64,000 nt of DNA from the NCBI GenBank assembly GCA_002049455.2, contig KV918853.1, positions 186,001 through 250,000 on the forward strand, in the 5' to 3' direction. Under the pieces are notes generated by a model. The model was not told the DNA's origin. It made no database searches and saw nothing but the letters and a program-made list of their open reading frames with translations. Positions 10,959-20,340 of this stretch are shown here, one piece after another; the first letter of the stretch is position 1, and each line of letters begins with the position of its first letter. The stretch comes from Porphyra umbilicalis (taxonomy: Eukaryota > Rhodophyta > Bangiophyceae > Bangiales > Bangiaceae). The translations under genes were made by a program, and so were the position numbers.

Positions 10959-11526
10959 GCCGGCGCGGCGGAGCGGCACGACCACCCGCTTGACGCCCGT
11001 CGTCGACACGGCGGCGGCGGCCGGGAGGAGGGCCCCCCCACGTGGCGCCACCCCCCCCCCCCCCCCCCCGCGCCCCCCGCCCGCCGTCGCCGCGTACACG
11101 TCAAACCCCACGTCCACGGCCGCCCAGCCGCTGGTGGTGATGAGGTCCGCCCACGCGGGCGCCGCCACCGCCGCCGCCGTCACCGCCTCATCGTCCGCGT
11201 CGGCGGCAACGGCCGGCGTCGGCGGCAGCGCCACGACGGTTGTGGTGACGCCCCGCGCGGCGGTGGTGACGGCACCCAAAAAGCCCGTGCCGGCCCCGCC
11301 CGCAACGCGGATGGCGACGCGGTGCCGGCGGCCGGGGGGGGGGGGGGGGTCACGTCGAGTGCGGGCGCTGCGCCGCGCGCGCCGCCGGCAAAGGTGAGGC
11401 GGAGGAGGCTCGTGCCGGGCGGGAGGGGGCGCCGGGGGGGGGACCGCCGCCGGGGGGGGGGGGGGGGGCGGGGGGTAGGGAGGGGGGGGGGGGGGGTGGG
11501 GAGGGGGGGGCACCCCCGCCGGCCAT
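9290..11526 (-). CDS. Glycerophosphodiester phosphodiesterase (GDPD), frame broken at homopolymer runs
   Basis: Hydrolyses glycerophosphodiesters to glycerol-3-phosphate and an alcohol. The catalytic half (about 10555-10790) has FPLVGHRGLG, RENTVLSF, GVELDVQLSADG and VYHDF: the His-Arg-Gly, Glu-Asn, Glu-x-Asp and His-Asp residues of the family. Further on come LRDALPTL and YVELKVPP (about 9730-9830, matching the PTL..IELK block), then KQAAYPVYLL and GLALLTYG, typical of eukaryotic GDE1/GPCPD1-like enzymes. These blocks are in order on one strand but in changing frames, with shifts near C/G runs such as 11334-11349 and 9706-9712. Large Gly/Ala and Val/Trp-like repeat insertions (CCA tract at 10398-10433) separate the motifs. 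An N-terminal beta-rich part may correspond to the carbohydrate-binding domain of GPCPD1. The start (ATG at 11526) and the end are approximate. Confidence 0.75.
10398..10433. repeat. (CCA)n trinucleotide tract inside the GDPD gene
   Basis: About twelve CCA units follow a run of 21 C (10360-10380). On the coding minus strand this is GGT repeated, which reads as Val, Gly or Trp depending on frame. It falls between conserved GDPD blocks, so it is a tolerated insertion or a site of assembly error. Confidence 0.85.
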
Positions 11527-12643
11527 GGCCGCCGGCAGAGGGGGGGGGGGGGTGGGGGGGGGGGTTTGGGGGCGGGCGCCGACGGCCGGCGGGCGTGGAG
11601 GTGGGGGCGGGCGCCGCGTCGGTCGCGGATGTGGCAATGGCGCCAGGGGGGAGGGTGCGCGGGGCAATGCCCAGACGCGGGGCGCGCGGGCGACACACTG
11701 TCGAGGCGCGGCGGGGGTGGTGGCGGCGCGATGCGCGTCGGCCGGGTCGGGGCGGTCGGCTCGGGGCGGCCGGGCGGTTGCGACCGGGGCGGCTGATAAA
11801 GGGGCGGGCGGCGCCCCAACGGCGCCGTCGACGGCGCGCCGGCCGCCGCCGCCGCCTGTGCCTGCCGCTGCGCGGTCACGGTGGCGCTCGACACCGTCGC
11901 GCAGAGAGGGGAGGGGGGGGGAGGGGCCGCCCGCCCGAGTCGCCCACGGACGTGGAAGCCGTTGCGTGGGCGGGCGGGGGGGGGGCGGGGGGACGGGCGC
12001 CGCCGCGCGCCGGCCGCGCGCGGTGGAGGGACAATCTCCCGGTGCCATCATGGTCGCGGAGATTGTGATTGGGGAGGCGGGATGGTGCCGCCTGCGCGCG
12101 CCTGACCAATGGGGTGGCGACAAGCAGACTGTGCGGTCCGCGCGTGCGCGCCTGGCTGTATAGGTGTGGCAGAGAAACGAGGCTGGTGTCCACGTCAGCT
12201 GGAGAGAGTCAGAGATCGCGCGACGGTCATTTTTCATCGGCTGCGCTTGTGGGGAAGCGGCTTCGTCCACACAAACCATACTTTCAAGGAGATTGCACCG
12301 CGGCGCAATATTCTTAAAACTTTCGTTTGTCGGCCGTGCAGAGGCGAGTCTGAGTGGTTCATTGACCTTTTGGAAGAGACTGAAAGTGAAAAAGGACGAC
12401 AGACCGAAAGTCGCTACTGACCACTGGAGGTCCGTGCTGTGTCGACCTGAAAGGTCTCCATCTGCGCCACCTGGGAGGCCTTAAAAGCAGAGGGATACCT
12501 CTTTACTGCCGCTCTCTTGCGTACACAGGGGACGCCATGAGCGTACCATGTGAGGCGTCAAGCTGCCGATCCAGGAAGAGACACGAGCTACGTGGCAGTC
12601 TACTGTCGTGAGGACCTGAAAAAGAAAAAATTGAATCGCACAG
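11527..12643. other. Intergenic region between GDPD and tRNA-Leu
   Basis: The first 500 bp continue the GC-rich composition and probably hold the GDPD promoter. From about 12,150 base composition becomes balanced and frames close quickly. I see no gene or recognisable element in the second half. Confidence 0.5.
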
Positions 12644-12736
12644 TGATGACGGCGAGATTCGAACTCGCGCCCCGAAAGACTAGTGCCTTAAACTAGCGCC
12701 TTATTGTGGAAGGAAGGACCACTCGGCCACGTCACC
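12644..12736 (-). tRNA. tRNA-Leu(AAG) with a D-loop intron
   Basis: The minus strand folds as a class II tRNA: acceptor GGTGACG/CGTCATC (7 bp with one G-U) and discriminator A, D-stem GCC/GGC, anticodon stem CTAGT/ACTAG with loop TTAAGGC giving anticodon AAG, short variable arm with TTCG loop, and T-arm GCGAG-TTCGAAT-CTCGC. CCA is not encoded. The D-loop has 13 extra bases; removing them restores GAGTGGTCTAAGGC, the standard eukaryotic tRNA-Leu D-arm. There is no intron at the usual position 37/38. The gene sits alone between GDPD and the SAM-domain gene. Confidence 0.9.
12704..12716 (-). other. 13-nt intron in the D-loop of tRNA-Leu(AAG)
   Basis: The intron reads CTTCCTTCCACAA. Exon GTGG just 5' pairs with intron CCAC, giving a 4-bp central helix. 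The 3-nt bulges TCC and AAT flank it, and cutting after the second base of each (TC^C and AA^T) gives exactly the canonical D-loop. This is the bulge-helix-bulge geometry used by tRNA splicing endonuclease, here without an inner helix because the intron is so short. Ectopic D-loop introns are known from red algal nuclear tRNAs. Confidence 0.8.
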
Positions 12737-13362
12737 TGCTCTGATTGAGGATGCAGTCGACCTAGTGTATCATATTGTATATTTCTCAGAACAGATAGCC
12801 GTGGGGTACAGTGCTCCTTGTCCTTTGCACACTGACCATGGTTCATGACGGCAACACGGATCCACTCTCGAGGATGCCCTAAGCTGATATGTACAAATTA
12901 TCATGCGTAGCACCTATCATGTGAACAACCGCCCACATCTCTGGCGTATGAAGGCGGTGGCGCGCGCTATGGTTCCGATGCGTGCGAGTTGGTTGTCATC
13001 TTGCCCATTGCATAGGCACATTCGAACAGAGTCTGCAGCTCAAAGACGCGTGTCAACAGTAAACAATCATTGCTTTCGTGCATCTGGCACACCGCCCCAT
13101 CTCCAGCCCGCCGGCCAGGAACGAACAGCGTGCAACAAATACGACGGCGGCTCACTATCTCCGAAAAAAGACACCTCTGAGAACACAATCTGACAGCAAG
13201 CGCACGCAACAGACCGCCGCGCGTACCGCAACGGCCATCTCCCTCGGCCCAGCGCCACCGACGGCGGCACCCCGACGACCCCCACGGCTCCGCATCCGCC
13301 GAGTGCCGCGGCCGCGGCCGCGCCGCGTGCCCCCGCACCCCCCCTCCAACGAGCCGCCCCCG
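12737..13362. other. Intergenic, no gene recognised
   Basis: Balanced composition with short frames only. It covers the upstream flank of the tRNA and the 3' flank of the SAM-domain gene. Confidence 0.5.
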
Positions 13363-14102
13363 TCACTCGCTCTCGGCAAACAGCGCAAGGATGCGGCGGC
13401 GGTCGCCCATGGGGATGGTCGGGAACTCGGCGCGCAACTCCTCCGCCCCCATCTCGGCCGCCGTCGCGCCGTCCACCCGCTGCGCCGCAAACGCGTCGAC
13501 GTGCGCGCCGAGGCCCGCGCCGTCGAGCGCCGCCCCGACTTGCGCCACCGACCACTCGCGGAGGGGCGGCGCCGCCGTCGCCGCCGCTGCCGCCGACGCG
13601 TCCGCCCCGTCGCCGTCGCCGCCGGTCGCGGCGCGGAGCTTGGCGTCAAAGTCGTCGAGCTGCTCCGCCCACACGTCGACAACGTCCTTGTCTTGCTCCT
13701 CCCGCTCCTCCTCCTCCTCTTTGGGCTCTGCCTGTGGCACGGGCACCGCGACCGCGCCGATGCCCGGCACGCCGCCGACGGGCGGCACGCCAAAGGCGGG
13801 CCCGCCGCGGCCGGTGGCGGCGGCAGCGGCAGCGGCAGCGGCAGCGTCTTGGCCCTGCTTGCGCGCGGCGGCGCCGGCCGCTTGGGCGCGCCGCTGGATG
13901 GCGTCCAAGTCGGGGGGGGTAAAGGACGCGAATGGGGGGGGGGGGGGGGCACCCGCCGGCGGCCGGGTGCGGCGGACCGGCCGCCGGCGGCACGGCGGGC
14001 GGGGGCGGTCGCCAGGCGCGTCGGCGCCGCCGCCCAGATTCCGCCCGTCGCCCGCAGCTGCCACGCGGTGGGGGGGAGGAAGGCGGGCCCGTCGGCTGCC
14101 AT
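13363..14102 (-). CDS. SAM-domain protein, small, one frame change at a 16-G run
   Basis: The C-terminal 65 residues form a sterile alpha motif: EWSVAQVGAALDGAGL, VDAFAAQRVDGATAAEM and IPMGDRRRILALFAE match the five-helix pattern, and the frame ends at TGA (13363-13365). SAM domains mediate protein-protein or RNA contacts. Before it lie an acidic stretch (EPKEEEEEREEQ) and a segment beginning FTPPDLDAIQRRA. The best start is ATG at 14102 (MAADGPAFLPPTAW), which lies in another frame; the switch falls at the 16-base G run 13934-13949. An uninterrupted frame also runs further upstream to 14457 but is periodic there because of a 30-bp tandem repeat, so I do not favour it. Confidence 0.65.
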
Positions 14103-14140
14103 GGCAGTGTCGGTAGGGGGGGGGGCGGCGGCGGCGGCGG

Positions 14141-14240
14141 CGGCAGGAGAAAATGGGGAAGAAAGGGCAGCGGCAGGAGAGAATGGGGAAGAAAGAGCAG
14201 CGGCAGGAGAGAACGGGGAAGAAAGAGCAGCGGCAGGAAC
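14141..14240. repeat. 30-bp tandem repeat, 3.3 copies
   Basis: CGGCAGGAGA recurs at 14141, 14171 and 14201, with a diverged CGGCAGGAAC at 14231. It lies just upstream of the likely start of the SAM-domain gene and is purine-rich on the plus strand. Confidence 0.9.
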
Positions 14241-15661
14241 AGGGCACAGGCGAGGCACGCGCCGGGGTAGGATGGGGACTGGTAGTGGGGTGGGGGACGA
14301 CGCGTCGGCTGGCCGCCGAGGGGGTTGGGCGCGCCGACGGCGTGGTGCCGCCGTCGAGGTCGGCAGCGCCAGACGGCACGCCAGCAGGCGCGCAGCTGGG
14401 CGCGGCGTGCTGCATGTCTGGGCGCGGGGTGCTGGAAGCTGCGCTGGCTACTCCCAAGGGACTTGGGTACTTGTGGTGACCCCAAGACGTACTTGTGTAG
14501 TCGACGCTGCCACCCCCTCTGACCAGTGGTCCGCCGTCAAGGCTGGCACGACAGAGAGGGGCCCCACGCCGCCCGTCCTTGTCGCTTGTCTCTGCCCGAG
14601 CGCCGACGCAAGTGCGTCATTCACGGCAACGCGCCAGGCCCACCCGGGCAGCGAGCGCCGTTGCGCTACGTATCTCTCCCTCTGCCTCATCGTGGGGCCG
14701 CCGCTGGCTCGCGGCGCGCTGCGTCGTCGCGACGATGCCTCCTTGCGTCGCCCCGCGGCTCGTCGGCGGCGGGCGACGCGGGGCCGGGCGTGGACACTGC
14801 CGCTGCCTGGCCGGCACGCCACCCGCCGTCAGGGGCCCCATGAAGCGGCCGAGTGCCACCCCCCAAAACTCCCGCCGTGGCCGCCCCGGCGTTTTCCGTG
14901 GCGGGTGACCCGCCCGCCGGGTCTCCCCCCTCCGCCGTGGCCGTCTGGCGCGGGCGCCGATCCGTGGCTCCCGCGTCGGTGGCCGCGGCGGTGCCCCCGC
15001 CGGTGCAGTGTCGACGGGGCCGCCCACGCGTTTGGACCCACACTGTATGCCGCCAAGCATGAACAGCACCGTACGCGCGTCGACGGGCAGGCGCCGCCAC
15101 CTCGACGGCGCGCCGTCGAGGTGAACGCCGGCGTTTGACGCACGCCGTGGCGCTGCACCGGCGCGTGCGACCGCGGAGGTGGGGCCCAAACTTCTCCCGC
15201 GCGGCGCCTCGACAACGTCCAGGCGGCGTCGACGGGCCGAGCCATCGCCGCCGCGGACGGCGGTCGTGCCTCGCCAGCGGTCCACCCCCACCACCCCCCG
15301 CGAGTGGCGGTCGCGCCCGTGCACGGCACCGTGCCGCCACCGCCGCCGGCGTGCCGCCCCCGGTCGTGGCACACCGCCCCCAGGCGGCCGCCCGCCGTCG
15401 GCCGGCGGCCACGCCCGCCGCCCGCCGTGGCACCTCCCCCGCCGTGCGTCGAGCCACCGCCGGCGCGCCGCCCCTGCCGAGGGTGCGGGTGTGGGTGCGC
15501 GCGGCGCCCGTACCGCCCCGCGGTGACGGCCGACCGCCGCGCCCGTCTGCCGACGGGAGCGTCCCCCCCCCCCCCACGCCGTCCCGCTTGGCGGGGCGCC
15601 GCGTCGCCCCCTCCACACCCACCCCCCCCGCCGCGGTGCACGCGCGCGGCACGTCGCGGCC
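14241..15661. other. Divergent intergenic region
   Basis: Lies between the SAM-domain gene (-) and the coiled-coil gene (+). Long minus-strand frames across 14,617-17,218 are Arg/Gly/Ala-rich, overlap the coiled-coil gene on the opposite strand, and show no domain. Confidence 0.5.
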
Positions 15662-16598
15662 ATGCCCGTCTCCCCCGTCTCTGCCACCCCCGGCCGCCGC
15701 GCATCCGCGTTTGGCATGTCGTCGACCGCCTACGCGGCCTTCCCCGACCCGCGCGGCCGCACGCCGGCGCGGCCCGGCGGGGTTACAGCCCGCCCGACGG
15801 CGGGGGCGCCCCCCCCCACCCCCCACCCCGACGCGCCGCCGCCGCCCGCCGGCCTCCCGCCGGGCTTGACCGTCACGACGCACCTCCACCCCGACGGCGA
15901 CGATAGCGACGGCGGCGGCGGGGATACAGACGGCAGCCCCGCGCTCGTGACCATCCGCTGCCCGCCGCTGCCGGCGGCCGACGCGGCGAGCAGCAGCTCC
16001 TCCATGACGGGCGTCAGCGGCGGCGGCAGCGGCGGCCGCGGCGGCGGCGGCGACGGCGGCGGCGGCGGCGGCGGCGGCGGGGTGGTCCGCCGCGGCAAGG
16101 CGCGCCGCGACGCGCCCGACGACGTGCCGGGCTTCATCGCCGTCGTGTCGACCGACCGCCGCGGCGGACGCGGCGGCGACGGCGGCGGCGGCGTCGACGG
16201 CGGCAGCGACGGCAGCGACGGGGGTGGCGGCGGGCGGCACCCCATCGACGCGCTGGTGGCGGCGGTCGGCGGCGGCCGTGCCGCCGCCCGCGTTGGGGGT
16301 GCCGACTCGCCAAGCACCGCGTCCGTGTCGTCGACGGGCAGCGCCGCCTGGGCCGCCGTCGCCGCCGCCGCCGCGCGCCGCGCGCGCGGCGTCGGCGGCG
16401 GCGGCGGTGGACGGCGCCACGGCGGCGGCGGCGGCGGCGGCGACCGCCGCGCCCTCCCCACCAACGGCGACGGCGACGGCGACGGGGTGACGAGCGGCAG
16501 CAGCACCCCGTCGGCGGCGTGCAGCAGCGCCGACGTGTCGACGACGGAAACGGAGTCGGAAGACAGCGGCGCGTCCGAGGCGGCCGCCGCCGGCGGTC

Positions 16599-16636
<38 letters not shown>

Positions 16637-17811
16637 CGCGGCCGCCACGGGGGCGTCGGCGGCCACGGGGGCGGCGGCGGCGGCGTCGGCCGCGGCGGCC
16701 GCGACGCGGACGCGGCGGCGCGCTCGTCGACGCGGCGGCGCCTGCGGCGCCTCGAGGCGGAGCTGTCGACCGCCCGCCTCCGCTCCGCCGCGCGCGCGAC
16801 GGTGCACGTGTCGGAAGTGGAGCGCGCGGCGGCGGTCGTTGCCGCCGCCGAGCGCCGCGCCGCCGACGCAGAGGCGCGGGCGGCGGCGCTGTCGGCGGCG
16901 CTCGCCGCCGCCGAGGTGGAGGCGGCGGGGGTGGAGGCGCGCCGCGCCGCCGCGGCGGCGCGGGTGGGGGAGCTGGAAGCCGCCCTCGCGGCGGCGGGGC
17001 TGGGGGAGGGGGGCGGCGACGCCGCCGGCGGCGGGGGGGGGGGGGGGGGGGCGTGGAGCCCTTTGGGAGGGGGGGGGGGGGGGCGCCGTACCCCCCGCCC
17101 GCCCGCTCCCCGGCCGCCTCCCTCTCGTCGTGGGGTGGCGACCGCGACGGCGGGGGGAGCGTGTATGGGGGCGGCGGGGGCGCCCCCCCCCGCCGCGCCC
17201 CCCGCCGTGCGGTGCCACGTCGGCGGCCGTCGGGCCGTCGGCGGCCAGTGTCGGCGGCGCCCCCCCGTCGGCGGCGGCGGCGGCGAGTGGCGACGCCGTT
17301 GCGGGCGGCCGCCGGCGGCTGCTCGCGGAAATCCACAGCGCCCGCCGCTACCGCAACGCGCGCGGGGCGTGGCGGGACTTTTTGCGGCCGGCGGGGTCGG
17401 CCGCGTCGGCGGCCGAGTTTGCCGCCGCCGTTCGGCGCCTCGGGCGGCCGGCGGCGGGGCGGCGGCGGGGGGCGCCGACGGTGACGCGGCGGGGGGTGGG
17501 GGTGGGGGTGGGGGGGGGGGGGGGGGGGGGGGCACGCCCGGGGGGGGGCCCCACCGCCACAGACGGAACCGCCCGCGGCGGCTGGGCGGCGGACGTGGAG
17601 GAGGTTGGCGGCCGCCGCCGCCGGTCGGGGGCGGTCGTGCCGACGGCCGCCGCCGCGGCGGCGGCCGACGCGGCGGCGGCGCCGCTCGCCGACGCGGTTG
17701 TGGATGAGCTGTGGCGGTGCGTGGGGGGGGGGGGGGGGGGGGGACGGCGCCCTCACCTGGGCCCAGTGGGTCCGCTTTTACCAGGCGACCAAGGAGGAGG
17801 CGCTGCGCTGA
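15662..17811 (+). CDS. Gly/Ser-rich coiled-coil protein with EF-hand-like C-terminus
   Basis: Begins at ATG 15662 (MPVSPVSATPGRRASAF). The first 340 residues are disordered, Gly/Ser/Asp-rich, with poly-Gly tracts. About 16,730-17,010 encodes a heptad-rich helix (RRLRRLEAELSTARLRSAA, then many Ala/Glu/Arg heptads) that should form a coiled coil. After G runs at 17033-17051 and near 17070 the likely frame changes and gives LLAEIHSARRYRNARGAW-RDFL and AAEFAAAVRRLG. After another run the last frame gives DGALTWAQWVRFYQATKEE and TGA at 17809. The two helix-loop-helix units resemble a degenerate EF-hand pair; calcium ligands are poor. No function is assigned. The gene is convergent with ArgRS. Confidence 0.55.
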
Positions 17812-18192
17812 CGCGCGGGGGGGGGGGGGGTGGCGGGAGCGTGGGGCGGCTGCTCGTGCCGTGTCGGCGCGCGGCGGGCGCGGGCGCGTGCGCGTGCCGC
17901 GCGGGCGCCGTGGCCGCGCGGGCGCGCGCGCGTGGCGGGCGCGGCGGGCGGGGGCGGCGGCAGGCAAACAAAATGCAACTTTGCGGGCACACACGCGCCG
18001 CAGCTAGCCGCAAGCCACACCGTGCAATGGAAAGCCGTGCACGCAACGCAGAGAGGGTGTGCCACAAAAAAAAGAAAAAGAGAGAAAGACGTACGCACAA
18101 AAAAAAACAAGCGCCAGCTCGACGCGGAGGCCGGCATGGGCGGCGGCCGCCGCCGCCGTCCCCCCCCCCCCCCCCCCCCCCCCCCCGCCCGC
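17812..18192. other. Shared 3' region between convergent genes, with a 27-C run
   Basis: Between two stop codons facing each other. It holds an A-rich patch (18065-18110) that may contain termination signals for the plus-strand gene, and a run of 27 C (18160-18186), the longest homopolymer I noticed, ending just before the ArgRS stop. Confidence 0.5.
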
Positions 18193-20340
18193 TCAGATCT
18201 TGTCGAGCGTCTCAATGCCGAGCAGGTCGAGGCACCGCTTGATGACGCTCGCGGTGATGGCGCACAGCGCCAGCCGCGACTCCTTGAGCGCCTCCGACTC
18301 GGCCGACCGCACCGGGCACTGCTCGTAAAAGCGGTTGAAGAGCGTCGACACGCCCTTCATGTACTCGCACAGCACGTGCGGGCACAGGTCGCGCTCGAGT
18401 TCCGCGAGCACCTCGGGCAGCCGCAAGAGGGTTTTGGCCAAGGCGAGCTCCGCCGCGACGGGGTACTCAAACGCCACGTCCTTGCCCTCCATGTCGGTGA
18501 GCGACCGGCCGCCGCCCGCCTCCCGGTAGATGCCCTGCGTGCGCACAAACGCGTACATCATGTACGGGGCGGTGTCGCCGTCGAGCTTGACCATCTTGTC
18601 AAAGGAGAAGCGGTAGTTGGACGTGCGCGACGTTTTGAGGTCCGCATACTTGACCGCCGCGATGCCGACCTTGGAGACCACGTCCGCAATGTACTCGGGC
18701 GACTCGGTGCGGCCGTCGGCGGCGAGGCGGGCTTCCAGCTCCGCGCGGCTCCGCACGACCGCCTCGTCGAGGAGGTCCTTGAGTTTGACAACGTCCCCAG
18801 AGCGGGTCTTGAACTTTTTGCCGTCCTCCCCCTGCACGAGCCCAAACGGCACGTGCTCGAGCGACACCTCGGGGGGCACGAGGCCCGCCCGGCGGGCGAC
18901 TTGGAAAACCTGCGTAAAGTGCAGCGACTGCCCAATGTCCGTCACGTACAGGATGCGCTGTGCGCCATCCTCCCGCACCCGGTAGCGCATCGCCGCCAAG
19001 TCGGTCGTCGCATAATTGAAGCCCCCGTCGCTCTTGCGCACAATCACCGGCTGGCGGCTGCCGTCCTTGTTGATAAACTGGGCGCCCTCGAGGAAGACGA
19101 CCGTCGCGCCCTGGTCCTGCACGGCCAGCCCTTGGCCCTCCAAGTCGGCAATGACGTCGCCGAGGTAGGGGTTGTAAAACGACTCGCCGCGCTCCGTCAC
19201 GTCCACGCGGAGCGTGTCGTAGAGCTTTTGGAATTCGACGCGGGATTGACCGCAGATGGCTTGCCACGCGCGGAGGGAGGCCGCGTCGCCGCCCTGCAGC
19301 GCCACCACCTCCCGCTGCGCAGCCTCCTTAAACGCCGGGTCGGCGTCAAAGCGCGCCTTGGCGCGCTTGTAAAAAACGACCAAGTCCCCCAGCTGCAAGT
19401 TGCCCATGTCGCCGCTGCCGCCGACAAAGTCCGGCACCTCCTCCCGCAGCAGCTGGATCAGCATGCCAAACTGGGTGCCCCAATCCCCCACGTGGTTCAA
19501 CCGCACCACGTCGTGGCCGAGGAACTCGAGCATCCGACACAGGGCGTCGCCGATAATCGTCGAGCGCAGGTGGCCGACGTGCATCTCCTTGGCAATGTTG
19601 GGCGACGAAAAGTCGACAATGACCTTTTGGGCGGCCGCCCCGCTGCGGCGCGCCACGCCCAGGCGGGAGAGGTCAGCGAGCATCGCGTTGAGGCGGCCCG
19701 TCACGTAGGCGGGCTGGAGCGTCAGGTTGATAAAGCCCGGGCCCGCCACGGTCGGCGGCTCGCACAGGTCCGCCACGTCGAGCGCGGCAATGATGGCGGC
19801 GGCCACGTCGCGGGGCTTTTGGCCCCGCTTCTTGGCCAACGACAGCGCCGCGTTGCACTGGTAGTCGCCAAAGCCGGCCTTGGTCGCGGGCGTAAGCATC
19901 GGGTTGGCGCCCGCGTCGGCGTCATAGGCCGCCGTCAGGGCGGCCACGACGCGGGCGCGCAGCACGTCCTGCGCCGTCTCTGCCATGCTGACAGTGGGGG
20001 GGGTCGACGCAGACGCGACCGCCCGTGCGGTAGCCGCGCCGCCGCGGCGGGCAGCGTCGGGCGAGGCGCGACGCGCGGCGCCGATGCAGGCACAGAGGCC
20101 GCCAGGCGACACACAACGGGCGTCGAGACGCCCGCCCGCCGCAAAGCTGCCCGCCGCCACAGACGGCAGCAGTGATCGAGGCGCCGCCGCTGCCGACGGC
20201 AAGCCGCCGCGGCTCCGCCGCGCCGCCGCCGCCGCCGCCACCGACGCGCCCGCCGCCACGCCGCCCGACGCGCCCGCCCACCGCACGCAGGACGGGTTGG
20301 CAAAGCAGGCCACCACCGCCAACGCACCACGGCGACGCAT
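18193..20340 (-). CDS. Arginyl-tRNA synthetase, probably dual-targeted
   Basis: Charges tRNA-Arg with arginine. From the inner ATG at 19986 (MAETAQDVLRARVV) the protein is 597 residues, the usual length of a class I ArgRS. It has SSPNIAKEMHVGHLRS with the HVGH form of the HIGH motif (about residue 136), HVGDWGTQFG, GKKFKTRSGD in place of KMSKS (about 390), and the C-terminal anticodon-binding domain ending SVIKRCLDLLGIE. An in-frame ATG at 20340 (MRRRGALAVVACF) adds 118 residues rich in Ala, Arg and Ser with almost no acids, like an organelle presequence. Two starts could therefore give organellar and cytosolic forms. The frame stays open to 20601 but begins there with GTG and is taken as leader. 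The gene is intron-free and shares a divergent promoter region with NOT4. Confidence 0.95.
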   Translation of the reverse strand: MRRRGALAVVACFANPSCVRWAGASGGVAAGASVAAAAAARRSRGGLPSAAAAPRSLLPSVAAGSFAAGGRLDARCVSPGGLCACIGAARRASPDAARRGGAATARAVASASTPPTVSMAETAQDVLRARVVAALTAAYDADAGANPMLTPATKAGFGDYQCNAALSLAKKRGQKPRDVAAAIIAALDVADLCEPPTVAGPGFINLTLQPAYVTGRLNAMLADLSRLGVARRSGAAAQKVIVDFSSPNIAKEMHVGHLRSTIIGDALCRMLEFLGHDVVRLNHVGDWGTQFGMLIQLLREEVPDFVGGSGDMGNLQLGDLVVFYKRAKARFDADPAFKEAAQREVVALQGGDAASLRAWQAICGQSRVEFQKLYDTLRVDVTERGESFYNPYLGDVIADLEGQGLAVQDQGATVVFLEGAQFINKDGSRQPVIVRKSDGGFNYATTDLAAMRYRVREDGAQRILYVTDIGQSLHFTQVFQVARRAGLVPPEVSLEHVPFGLVQGEDGKKFKTRSGDVVKLKDLLDEAVVRSRAELEARLAADGRTESPEYIADVVSKVGIAAVKYADLKTSRTSNYRFSFDKMVKLDGDTAPYMMYAFVRTQGIYREAGGGRSLTDMEGKDVAFEYPVAAELALAKTLLRLPEVLAELERDLCPHVLCEYMKGVSTLFNRFYEQCPVRSAESEALKESRLALCAITASVIKRCLDLLGIETLDKI

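Noticed and set aside
14687-17218. 843-codon minus-strand frame opposite the coiled-coil gene
   Set aside because: Its Ala/Arg/Gly repeats mirror the poly-Gly and heptad codons of the plus-strand gene. It has no start context and no domain.
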